Source: an uncultured Eubacteriales bacterium
Lineage (GTDB): Bacteria > Bacillota > Clostridia > Lachnospirales > Lachnospiraceae
Direction: 5' to 3'
Length of the DNA: 64,000 bases
Assembly (NCBI GenBank): GCA_949294665.1
Contig: CASFID010000075.1
Span: 81,410-145,409 of the forward strand
The notes beneath the pieces are model-generated. The model was not told the DNA's origin and did not search any database. It worked only from the letters and a program-made list of their open reading frames with translations. Position 1 is the stretch's first letter. Each line of letters begins with the position of its first letter. Position numbers and translations under genes: made by a program. Positions 46,468 through 54,981 of the stretch are shown here, piece by piece.

Positions 46468-47676
46468 TTACATCTTGCTGTCCAAAGATTTTCCTGTCTC
46501 GATATGTCTGAAATTTGGAAGATATGATCTGATTATCCGGATGATTTCCTCTTTCTCTGTATCCTGACTGCAAAATATATTTTCCAAATCCGTAAGTAGT
46601 TTTAATAACTTGTCCTGATCGCATTTTTCCTTGCCGGTAATAATGCCAAGTGCCTGAAATCTGTCCATATCAACTGTCTCAGTGTCTGTATAAAACTCCT
46701 CAAAGGGCTTCTCACCCGATGTATCCGAAGCTGAAAAATGAACAGGATACTGCTTGCTTCCATTTTTCAGATCTTCCGACTTATCAACTGCCTCCTGATC
46801 TGACTGACATTTTAAAATCTGATATCCATATTCACGAAGAAGGTTTTCTGCAATTGCATCAAACGTCATCATCTGTTCTTTCTCAAGTTTCGGGAAAAAA
46901 ATTTCTCTGTTTTCCCCCAGTATGCATGCCAGCATACAGATGTGTCCACTTTCTTCCGGAGATACAAAATATCTTTTAACATCTGACGGGGCACTGATCG
47001 GCTGCAGCTTTGCTATTCTTTCAAGAAAGCCTGCTGGAAGGGAGCCGTTTGAAAAAGCCACATTGGCAAATCTTGCTGTTTTCACAGGGAATCTGTCTGA
47101 ATAGCTGAAGATCAGATCCTCCATGATCCTCTTACTTGCCCCCATAATGTTTACAGGGTTTGTTGCTTTATCCGTGGAAACACAGAAAAAGTCTTCCGGT
47201 GGATATTCTGACAGAAGATCCAACAGGTCTTTTGCATGTAATACATTATTTTGTATTAATGCTTCCACTGAATAGATATCTTTTTCACTCCGCACATGCT
47301 TATGTGCTGAAAAATTAGCTACAATATCAAATCCTCGCCGTGAACGGAACATCTTTTTAAACACATCCGATGCGAAATTCATTGGATAAGTAATATATTC
47401 CTGTGGAACACACATCCCTTTCGTACTTCGCAGATCTCTCGTAAGTTCTGTCAGAGCATTCTCATTAATATCCACAACAACTAAGGCTGCCGGCTGAAAC
47501 GGAAGGATTGCTTTGATGAATGAACTACCAATACTGCCCGCTCCGCCTATAACAAGGACGGATTTGTCTTTGATCTTTTCTGAAAGCTGTTCATAGTTGG
47601 CTTCGATATCTCTAAGGAACATACTTTCCGGACGTTTAATTACATATTTCAAAATAAATTTTTCTAAAGTAATCAT
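46468..47676 (-). CDS. legB: LegB-type nucleotide-sugar 4,6-dehydratase, 402 aa
   Basis: This is an extended short-chain dehydrogenase of the CapD/PglF/LegB group: VLVIGGAGSIGSSFI at about 40-54, FSAHKHVRSEKD, and STDKATNPVNIMGASKR at the active site. It forms the 4-keto-6-deoxy intermediate from the nucleotide-linked GlcNAc. It lies directly upstream of legC. The C-terminal 100 residues (TDTETVDMDRFQALGI) are as in other LegB proteins. Confidence 0.91.
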   Translation of the reverse strand: MITLEKFILKYVIKRPESMFLRDIEANYEQLSEKIKDKSVLVIGGAGSIGSSFIKAILPFQPAALVVVDINENALTELTRDLRSTKGMCVPQEYITYPMNFASDVFKKMFRSRRGFDIVANFSAHKHVRSEKDIYSVEALIQNNVLHAKDLLDLLSEYPPEDFFCVSTDKATNPVNIMGASKRIMEDLIFSYSDRFPVKTARFANVAFSNGSLPAGFLERIAKLQPISAPSDVKRYFVSPEESGHICMLACILGENREIFFPKLEKEQMMTFDAIAENLLREYGYQILKCQSDQEAVDKSEDLKNGSKQYPVHFSASDTSGEKPFEEFYTDTETVDMDRFQALGIITGKEKCDQDKLLKLLTDLENIFCSQDTEKEEIIRIIRSYLPNFRHIETGKSLDSKM

Positions 47677-47709
47677 TTCAATTAATCTTTTCCTTCAGTC
47701 AATGTCTCG

Positions 47710-48879
47710 TCAACATTCATTATCAGATATAAGCTCATCAAGAGTTATCCTCTCAAATACATCCAGTTTTCCGCCTCTTGTTGCATTTTTAATAATAATA
47801 TTTCTGCTATTACATGACATATTCGCAGTTTCAAATGCTAGTTTCATTGCATACATTGGTGCCGCGAGAGCTCCTGATTCCTTAATCCCCTCCTCATAAG
47901 CATCACTAAAATGATTCTTAGTATCATTCCGTATAATCGTTCCATCTTCCAGAACTTCAAATTCATACTCACCATCCACGCCATAAAGATATATTTCAGA
48001 AAATCCCATATAAACCGCCATTTGCAGTGCGTCGTATAGAACTGTTTGGCCGCCATATACAATTTCTTCTGCGTTATCTGAAAACATGAACTCCGTTCCC
48101 CTCACTACTTTGCCGTCTTTTATATCTACACAATTGACTACTCTGTTGTAGTATGTGATTTCATCATATATCTTACCAGCGGCAAGTGCCCTTTCAAGAG
48201 GGATAAAGCGTAATTCTGACGGCACCATATTTATTTCCTGATGATCAAGACCATACGTCAGATAGTCTATACAAAAATAATAGGTTGGCCGCCATTTTGT
48301 ATATGGAAATATTTTAAATATACGGTTAGCCGCAAAGGTTATTTCGTTAGTCAAGCGGTCCAGATCTTCTGCCTTCAGGCTCGGACCATTCCCTATAACA
48401 AAACAGCGTTCCCCTTTATGCTTATCTTTTAGATGCAACCTGGACAGAATCTTTTTCCAGTCTTTATAAGGCGGCTTTTCAATTTCTTTCTCAAAGAAAT
48501 TTACAATATCAAGTTCTGGATAGCTGCATACGACATTATACATATAGCAATCCATATCAGCGATAGCTGTAATCACTTTTAATTGACGGTATATTTCAAC
48601 ATAGAAGGCACATGTGATTAAGAGTACATATTGTTTTGTATCAATCGTGTACAATGTTTCTATACTTTTTATATCAAACTCATGATTACGATATTCAAAT
48701 TTAAGACCATGCTTCTTTTTATCATTATCTATAAAAAAACCAATATGGTCTTCCAGTCCCTCTATCTTCTTTGCTTCACAGTCTGCTTCCATCAGCGTGC
48801 TACCTGCTCCAAAACATATGACTTTTTTATGATTTAGGCTTTCGATAAACTGTTTTGCATTACAGTTTTTCAGTTTCAT
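47710..48879 (-). CDS. DUF115/Maf-like flagellin glycosyltransferase candidate, 389 aa
   Basis: The middle and C-terminal parts match the DUF115 (MAF flagellin glycosyltransferase / MptE-like) domain: CFVIGNGPSLKAEDLDRL near 160, then FAANRIFKIFPYTKWRPTYY and GVDGEYEFEVLEDG. The N-terminal 110 residues look like a small Rossmann module (VICFGAGSTLMEADC). Maf proteins transfer legionaminic or pseudaminic acid onto flagellin serines and threonines (established). Its position beside the Leg genes makes it the best candidate for that step. GGGAGGG precedes ATG. Confidence 0.75.
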   Translation of the reverse strand: MKLKNCNAKQFIESLNHKKVICFGAGSTLMEADCEAKKIEGLEDHIGFFIDNDKKKHGLKFEYRNHEFDIKSIETLYTIDTKQYVLLITCAFYVEIYRQLKVITAIADMDCYMYNVVCSYPELDIVNFFEKEIEKPPYKDWKKILSRLHLKDKHKGERCFVIGNGPSLKAEDLDRLTNEITFAANRIFKIFPYTKWRPTYYFCIDYLTYGLDHQEINMVPSELRFIPLERALAAGKIYDEITYYNRVVNCVDIKDGKVVRGTEFMFSDNAEEIVYGGQTVLYDALQMAVYMGFSEIYLYGVDGEYEFEVLEDGTIIRNDTKNHFSDAYEEGIKESGALAAPMYAMKLAFETANMSCNSRNIIIKNATRGGKLDVFERITLDELISDNEC

Positions 48880-49035
48880 TTTATATACCCTCCCATGCGA
48901 TTCGATTACTCCTTTTGCCTGTTCATCTGAAAAATCATATCGGATGAGCCAGGAAGATACGACATTAACACATTTTCTGCGAAAGCTTACTGACAGTCCT
49001 GAACCTCCGGTATACAGTCCAAAATCCGTTCAATC

Positions 49036-49872
49036 TTAAAAATCAACACTTGTCACTGGTATATGACTATTTCTTTCTTCTACTGGTGGCGGCAACATGT
49101 AATCATCCCCAAAGAGAGTTCTCAGTAGTTCCACGTCTTTCTGAGGGGCATTAACCTGCTTTGTTTCAAATATAGCCCTTTTAGTATTGATATAATACTC
49201 CCGCTTATAACCACGATATCCCTTAACCCAATAATCCCTTAGGGAAAGACATGTAACATATTCTGCCTTTTTTTCATCATATCTGCATGCAAGATAATCA
49301 AGCGCTGCAAATGCTTTTTCTACCGGTATTTTGTTGATGAGGCGATACCACAGCCGCAAGACTGCCCTTTCTGCGTTTACTTTTCCTGCTTCTGAGTACA
49401 TAATTTTTCTGCAGCATACCCTGATCCAGTTAAACAGCACCCTTTCCAGCGGATTAGCAGGTATCCCATCCATTGGGAGAATTTCAACATTCACTCCGTT
49501 TTTCATCTTCATATGTTCTTGGCCATACCGGACAAAAGATGTCCCGTTTTTTAGCACTTTAGCGTATCCCCAGCGATACTCAGGATCCGTACTGTGATTT
49601 TGGAGGAAATACTGTTTGGAATCCAGTTCTGTCTCACAGGCTTTACAAAATTTTATATACTCGCTTCTCAACATGGCAATATCAATATCATCATCCCATG
49701 GGATAAATCCCTTATGTCTGACAGCGCCTAAAAGCGTTCCTCCTTCTATCGCATAAGAGATACCATATTTCATGCAAATTCTGTCAACTTCTCCTAAGAT
49801 CTCTGCCTGAATTAACTGCATCCGGCGCAGTTCTTCCTTATCTAATTTCCTGATCCTTGGGCGTTTTTCCAT
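49036..49872 (-). CDS. LicD-family phosphotransferase, 278 aa
   Basis: This is the second LicD protein of the window: YAIEGGTLLGAVRHKGFIPW and then DDDIDIAML contain the catalytic aspartates, preceded by the usual helical N-terminus (RRMQLIQAEILGEVDRIC). It is homologous to but clearly diverged from the module 1 LicD at 12197. Its start overlaps the upstream Rossmann gene. It would be the transfer step for the phospho or phosphonate donor made by module 2 enzymes. Confidence 0.88.
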   Translation of the reverse strand: MEKRPRIRKLDKEELRRMQLIQAEILGEVDRICMKYGISYAIEGGTLLGAVRHKGFIPWDDDIDIAMLRSEYIKFCKACETELDSKQYFLQNHSTDPEYRWGYAKVLKNGTSFVRYGQEHMKMKNGVNVEILPMDGIPANPLERVLFNWIRVCCRKIMYSEAGKVNAERAVLRLWYRLINKIPVEKAFAALDYLACRYDEKKAEYVTCLSLRDYWVKGYRGYKREYYINTKRAIFETKQVNAPQKDVELLRTLFGDDYMLPPPVEERNSHIPVTSVDF

Positions 49873-50951
49873 CTCATAAGTCCTTCTGCTATCTTCTCTG
49901 CAAATCTTTCACAATCCTCAAGAGGCAAAGTCTTCGGATAATCAAGATTAAAAATAGCTTTCATCTTTCCGATTACTTCATCTGTGAAATGGATCCCGTT
50001 CTCATCCGTTTTTTCGATTCCGTCGCAGCTCAGGCTCTGACGGTTCACTTTCGTCATCTCTTCTTCTGTGAACACAGTTTCATCCAACTTCATTTCTCCC
50101 CGGCTGAACAGCACCGGATATCCTCCGGTCTTTCCAAATGGTCCGGGTACATGGAACTTATGCACTCTGTCACTTTTGTCCAGGAGATATCTTATGATCA
50201 TCACCACGTCGGATGCGATCATGATGTTTCTCTCCGGTCCTGACGCTGTCGGCTCTGCGCATCTGCGGAAGATCTCCTCATCCGTTACTTTCGTATTCCC
50301 TTTGATATTAAGGAGATATTCCGAGCCTCTTGCCGTCCCTTCCTTCGATATATATGTATTGACATAGTGGGAGCCGACAAAGGTGATATCCGCTTTTTTT
50401 GCTGGTGTATCTGCCAGCGCCTCATATGCCCGGGCAATCCTCGGGATAAGGTGATTAAGATTGCCGGCGCTTGTATAGGGCGCCAGCCCATATGCAGCAA
50501 GCAGCGGTGACACCGCATCCCCATAGCTCGTATTGATTACCTTTGTGTCTATTCCAGACCTCTTTACTGCTTTCATGAGCTTTGCCACAAGGACCGCTGA
50601 CATCGGCGTCCATACACCGTATCCGATCCCATTCGGATAGGAAAACTCGCCGTACTTGAACCCTTTCATATAACGGCCTGTGTATGCGATCACATGCGGG
50701 CTTTCAGATACAAGCACAGTGCTCAGATGCTCTGTATCATTAATGTCACATGATATATATTTAATCTTTGGATAATTGCCAAAGATACCGGCTGACACGC
50801 GGGTAAGATTGATCCGCTTCTGTGCTTCGTCCTCTTTTGTCCTCGAAACTACTGTGATCTCACAGTCTTCAAATTCCGGAAGTCGTGCTATCATATCCAG
50901 CACATACTTTCCGGTACTTCCATATCCGATGATCATGATTTTATCAGCCAT
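49842..50951 (-). CDS. NAD(P)-binding saccharopine-dehydrogenase-like protein, 369 aa
   Basis: A Rossmann fold is evident from IMIIGYGSTGKYVLDMIA at the N-terminus and VVSRTKEDE after strand 2. A later segment (NTSYGDAVSPLLAAYG) is reminiscent of saccharopine-dehydrogenase-like NAD(P) proteins. No characterised relative comes to mind. It sits between two genes for activation and transfer of a phospho group, so a role in making or reducing the headgroup (for example an aldehyde reductase step) is possible. Module 2 has no other reductase for phosphonoacetaldehyde. Confidence 0.65.
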   Translation of the reverse strand: MADKIMIIGYGSTGKYVLDMIARLPEFEDCEITVVSRTKEDEAQKRINLTRVSAGIFGNYPKIKYISCDINDTEHLSTVLVSESPHVIAYTGRYMKGFKYGEFSYPNGIGYGVWTPMSAVLVAKLMKAVKRSGIDTKVINTSYGDAVSPLLAAYGLAPYTSAGNLNHLIPRIARAYEALADTPAKKADITFVGSHYVNTYISKEGTARGSEYLLNIKGNTKVTDEEIFRRCAEPTASGPERNIMIASDVVMIIRYLLDKSDRVHKFHVPGPFGKTGGYPVLFSRGEMKLDETVFTEEEMTKVNRQSLSCDGIEKTDENGIHFTDEVIGKMKAIFNLDYPKTLPLEDCERFAEKIAEGLMRWKNAQGSGN

Positions 50952-51721
50952 GACGCCTTACCTGCCTTTCTCAGATCCTCCTGTGTGTTCAGATTGATCC
51001 ATCTTTCCGGTTCTTCTGCAAACACAGGCTTTGTCTTTTCCCCCAACATATTGATCGAATATACGCCGGAGTGGAGCATGGGAGTGTCGCTTTTATCTGC
51101 CTCCAGACGATATTCCTCAAGCAGACTGCGCAGTCTCCTGAGTGCATTTCCGGCAAACAGCCAGAGCTGCATACTTTCTCCGACTACAGTTTCGTCTTGT
51201 TCCAGCTTGGGGAAAACGCCTCTGTGAGTGGTATCATACACATACCTAAGGATTACATTATCACGTCCCACTGTGATCACACTTCTTGTCGGATCTACAT
51301 ATCTCTTCGGCCTGACCAGGACTGCGGCTCCCGAATCCGTATGTATCATCTGCCCGATTGCACGTCTGTCCAGAAGAGAATCTCCCTCAGCTATAAGGAC
51401 ACGCTCCATTCCTGATACACTTTCATCCATCAGCCCGCAGGCGAGAGAATAATTACATCCATGTCGGAGATAGCTTTCATTTTCCACAAAGAATACTTTC
51501 CCTGATCCGTCGTAGTCCGAAAGTGCGTCTCTCACAGATTCTGCCCCATATCCTACTACGATCGTGACCTGAGCCACGCCCATATCCAGAAGTGAGGATA
51601 CCGTATACTCTACAGGGGTTGTTCCAGCCAACGGAACCGCACATTTATTCTGTCCGCCTGGAAGCCCCAGTCTGCTTCCCTGGCCCGCACACAATATTAT
51701 TGCTGCTGTTTTATGATCCAC
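50933..51721 (-). CDS. LicC-like nucleotidyltransferase, 262 aa
   Basis: This is a GT-A-fold NTP transferase with AAIILCAGQGSRLGLPGG at the N-terminus, the NKCAVPL lysine segment and AEGDSLLDRRA as the metal site. It is similar in type to choline-phosphate or phosphonate cytidylyltransferases. The start codon is GTG with AGGAGG 8 bases upstream. It overlaps both neighbours slightly, which shows tight coupling with the Rossmann protein and the epimerase. Confidence 0.82.
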   Translation of the reverse strand: MDHKTAAIILCAGQGSRLGLPGGQNKCAVPLAGTTPVEYTVSSLLDMGVAQVTIVVGYGAESVRDALSDYDGSGKVFFVENESYLRHGCNYSLACGLMDESVSGMERVLIAEGDSLLDRRAIGQMIHTDSGAAVLVRPKRYVDPTRSVITVGRDNVILRYVYDTTHRGVFPKLEQDETVVGESMQLWLFAGNALRRLRSLLEEYRLEADKSDTPMLHSGVYSINMLGEKTKPVFAEEPERWINLNTQEDLRKAGKASWLIKS

Positions 51722-52656
51722 TGAAGCGTCCTCCTGAGTCCTTCTTTCAGCATTACTTTGGGAGTATATCCCAGATGTTTTCCCGCTCTGGAGATATCAA
51801 GCACCCTCCTGACAGGATCTCCGGCTCTCTCGATCTCGAAAATCGGTTCATGGTGGTAGGAAATCCCGATTTCTGAAGCGGCTTCCACCGCAAGATTATA
51901 GAGGTTCAGAATGCTTGTCTCCTCTGGATTCCCGATATTATAACTCATCCCAGTCTGCATGCGCTGCATGGCAAGTCTCGTTCCTTCCGCGCAGTCGCTC
52001 ATAAACAGAAATGAGCGGTATACTTTGTCTGCGTGGATATTGAGACGGCAGGGTTTATCCTGTACAATACAATTCAAAATATACGGGATCACATGATTAT
52101 CATCTATGTCATAAGGACCATAGACATTGGCATATCGAAGATGACATACTTTAATCTCACTGCTGTGATGATTGAGAAGATATTCTGTCATGATCTTTCC
52201 ATGGGCATAAGACCATCTTGTTGTAGTCTCCACCGAATCATACAGTGACGGAGTAGACTCCTTCGTTGGGATAGCCTCTGCATGACCATATATCTCTGAG
52301 CTTGACGCATTGACAAAACGCGGGATCTTATTTTTGAGCGCCCATAAGAAGATTTCATAAGTTCCCTGACAGTTTACTTCATATGTCAGACAGGGTTCTT
52401 CATAAAAATACTTTGTCGGAACGATTGCCGCCAGATGGTATATCCCGTCAAAATCTGTTTCTTCTGTCTCATTTATAAACTTTCTGAAGTCACATTCATA
52501 AAATTTGAACCGGTCATTTTCAAACAGTTCTTCAATGTTTTCCTTTTTTCCGCGAAAAAAATCGTCTACACCTATGACCGTGTCCCCATTCTCCAGACAG
52601 TTCCGCACAAGATGCGATCCTGTCAGTCCTGCAGCTCCTGTGATCAGTATTTTCAT
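51697..52656 (-). CDS. NAD-dependent epimerase/dehydratase, 319 aa
   Basis: This is an extended short-chain dehydrogenase: ILITGAAGLTGSHLVRN at the N-terminus, NASSSEIYGHAE with the catalytic serine, and WSYAHGKIMTE with the YxxxK pair. The start at 52656 has AAGGAGGTAGAG before ATG. An upstream in-frame start would add 34 basic residues. The substrate nucleotide sugar is not readable, and 4-epimerases and reductases of this family are both possible. Confidence 0.85.
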   Translation of the reverse strand: MKILITGAAGLTGSHLVRNCLENGDTVIGVDDFFRGKKENIEELFENDRFKFYECDFRKFINETEETDFDGIYHLAAIVPTKYFYEEPCLTYEVNCQGTYEIFLWALKNKIPRFVNASSSEIYGHAEAIPTKESTPSLYDSVETTTRWSYAHGKIMTEYLLNHHSSEIKVCHLRYANVYGPYDIDDNHVIPYILNCIVQDKPCRLNIHADKVYRSFLFMSDCAEGTRLAMQRMQTGMSYNIGNPEETSILNLYNLAVEAASEIGISYHHEPIFEIERAGDPVRRVLDISRAGKHLGYTPKVMLKEGLRRTLQWIIKQQQ

Positions 52657-52666
52657 CTCTACCTCC

Positions 52667-53392
52667 TTATTTGCCCTGATACAGCCGTTTCCACAGATAC
52701 TCCGGCAGACCTGCCTGCCGGATCGCTTCTGCCGCCGCGTCAATATCATAGCTGACACGCCGAAACGTAACTGTATCCTTTTCCAATATTACATAAGAAG
52801 CAGCCGGGCAGCCGTCTCTTGGCTGTCCTACGCTTCCGGGATTAATGATCTTTCTGCCGCTTTTCATAAGCATACCGCTGACATGAGAGTGTCCCATCAT
52901 CATCACATTGACGTCGCGCTCTTCCATTACCCGGAACAGATCATCCGGATCCTCTCCCATCTGAAACTTTCCCCAGTATGGATCTTCCGGCGTCCCATGC
53001 ACCAGAAGCGTCCTGCATTCCGGAACATATGCGACCGGTTTTTGAGCGATGGTTTCCAGCATGCGGAACTGCCTTTTGTTTTTCCTTACCACTGATCTGG
53101 TGAACTCATATGCTTTCCTGCCGTGAGGCGTAGCGCTGCTGCGCACAGTGTCAAGGTAGAGGCATGCGTCATGATTCCCGGCGATCATCTGCTCAATATT
53201 CAGAGACTCCAGTCTCGCCATTGTCTCCAGCGGAGAACCTCCGTAATCGATATAGTCCCCCAGCATCCAGAACCTCTCTGCCCCCTGTTCCCTGCAGTCT
53301 TTCAATACTGCATCCAACGCCTGGATGTTTGCATGGATATCAGAGAGCACTGCTGTCTTCACGGCGCAGTTTTTCTGATCCGTATCCGTCAT
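52667..53392 (-). CDS. metallophosphoesterase (YfcE/MJ0936-like), 241 aa
   Basis: This is a calcineurin-like phosphoesterase with all five metal blocks: LSDIHAN, GDYIDYGG, AGNHDACLY, LLVHG and MMMGHSHVSG, then NPGSVGQPRDG. The length fits the small bacterial phosphodiesterase group. Lying between PEP mutase and epimerase genes it may release a phosphate or nucleotide from a pathway intermediate. It overlaps the PEP mutase fusion stop by 4 bases. Confidence 0.88.
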   Translation of the reverse strand: MTDTDQKNCAVKTAVLSDIHANIQALDAVLKDCREQGAERFWMLGDYIDYGGSPLETMARLESLNIEQMIAGNHDACLYLDTVRSSATPHGRKAYEFTRSVVRKNKRQFRMLETIAQKPVAYVPECRTLLVHGTPEDPYWGKFQMGEDPDDLFRVMEERDVNVMMMGHSHVSGMLMKSGRKIINPGSVGQPRDGCPAASYVILEKDTVTFRRVSYDIDAAAEAIRQAGLPEYLWKRLYQGK

Positions 53393-54981
53393 ACGATTTC
53401 CCCTGCTTTCATCAGATCATTCAGGGAATTGATATCCACTACCGCCTCCCTGGAAGAGATGATCACACCCAGAGAAAGCCCCTCTCTTAGCGCTCCGGCA
53501 ATGAAATCCGCCATATGTAAAGACGCTATATTCTGAACTTTCAGGATCCTTTCGGCAGCTTCATAATTCCGGATCATCATCAGACCGCTGAAATACACCG
53601 TGTCACTGCCTGTATCACCGGCGATTTCCTCATGCACCCCGATCACAGTGAGATCTGTATCCTCACCAAATACATCTGCTTTCTTATTCAGCTTCAAGAC
53701 ATACCCGGACTTGATATAGTCCTCTTTTACACAGACCAGAACCAGATCTACATCCTGTCTTTCCGCCGGATACTCCAGGAGACTCCTCAGCAGATACTTT
53801 TTAAAGAAAACATCACCATACAGTACGAGATACGGCTGTTTCATCTTCTGAGCAGCCAAAGACAGCGAATAGATAACGTTCGTCTCACTCCATCTGTCAT
53901 TGTCGATCACCTTGACGTTCTCTGACGGGATCTCCTCCCGCTTATATCCTCGCACTATGGTAATATCAGATACGCCGGAAGAGCGGAGAACATTAAGCTG
54001 ATGATCCAAGATCCTCTGCCCGTTCACTTTAAGCAGTGCTTTCGGCGCCGAAAAATTCAGAGATCCCGGTCCTCCTGCCGCCAGGATCACAGCGCTCACA
54101 TCCGGATGCGTTGGCAGATACTTCTTCTCCATCTCCAGATATTCCTCATTCTTCTGTAAGCGGAACAGTTCCGATACAGGAGCGATCATATCCTCTGCAT
54201 TTGTTATGCATCCGTCGTTATAGATCCGTTTACAGATATCTTGCATGGCAGTGACGCATGCCCGTACATTATGATTCGCCCATATGATCCCCCGTACCCG
54301 CTTGTCTCTTGTAAGATGGCTGACCGGTACTGTATAGTACTTTGTGGGGACGATAAAAACCGGAACATCACGGTCAAAAGCTCTGAGGAAATCATCGATA
54401 TCTACAGATGTGGCCTTCTTGGAATGAACCAGAATGGCGTCTGCACCTGCGTCCAGATACAGGTTTGCACGTTTTACGGCATCATCCACTCCGGCTCCCA
54501 CGATCAGAGACTCCAGGCGCGCCACAACCGTAAAGTCCGGCGTCCGCTGTGCTTCCTTCATGGCGCGTATCTTTCCTGCAAATTCCTGGGGATCTGCCAG
54601 TGCATCCATCTTCGTCTCAAGGAAAGAATTTGTCTTCGGAAATTTCTTATCCTCGATACACACAGCAGCAATCCCAAGCTGTTCCAGCTTCTGGAGCAGA
54701 CGGCAGGCATTATTGAAATTGCCGTATCCGGTATCCCCGTCTACCAGGATTGGAAGATCACTGGCGTCGTTCATATATTCCAGAACATCCAGAAGCTGGG
54801 TATAGGAAATCTCGTTGTTGTCCCGCACACCCAGAGACGCCGTAATAGACAGACCGCTCGCCCATATGGCCGGAAAACCTGCCTCCTCCACGATCTTCGC
54901 TGATAACCCGTCATGGGCTTCCATCAGGAAGAAATGTTCTTTCCTGTTCATTAATTCTCGAAACTTCTGTATCTTATTCAC
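53389..54981 (-). CDS. PEP mutase fused to a nucleotidyltransferase, 530 aa
   Basis: Residues about 1-290 are a PEP mutase: DGDTGYGNFNNA and the signature EDKKFPKTNSF, with HSKKATSVDID downstream. Residues about 298-530 are a MobA/PntC-like NTP transferase (VSAVILAAGGPGSLNFSAPK and YGDVFFKK). The domain order is the reverse of the Fom1-like protein at 13075, and its nucleotidyltransferase is of a different fold. The start codon is GTG with AAGGAG 9 bases upstream. It would form phosphonopyruvate and activate a derived phosphonate with CTP. The decarboxylase must come from module 1. Confidence 0.9.
   Translation of the reverse strand: MNKIQKFRELMNRKEHFFLMEAHDGLSAKIVEEAGFPAIWASGLSITASLGVRDNNEISYTQLLDVLEYMNDASDLPILVDGDTGYGNFNNACRLLQKLEQLGIAAVCIEDKKFPKTNSFLETKMDALADPQEFAGKIRAMKEAQRTPDFTVVARLESLIVGAGVDDAVKRANLYLDAGADAILVHSKKATSVDIDDFLRAFDRDVPVFIVPTKYYTVPVSHLTRDKRVRGIIWANHNVRACVTAMQDICKRIYNDGCITNAEDMIAPVSELFRLQKNEEYLEMEKKYLPTHPDVSAVILAAGGPGSLNFSAPKALLKVNGQRILDHQLNVLRSSGVSDITIVRGYKREEIPSENVKVIDNDRWSETNVIYSLSLAAQKMKQPYLVLYGDVFFKKYLLRSLLEYPAERQDVDLVLVCVKEDYIKSGYVLKLNKKADVFGEDTDLTVIGVHEEIAGDTGSDTVYFSGLMMIRNYEAAERILKVQNIASLHMADFIAGALREGLSLGVIISSREAVVDINSLNDLMKAGEIV

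Noticed and set aside
46448-46624. 59-residue N-terminal extension of legC.
   Set aside because: No family similarity, overlaps the legB 3' end, and a good ribosome site stands at 46447.
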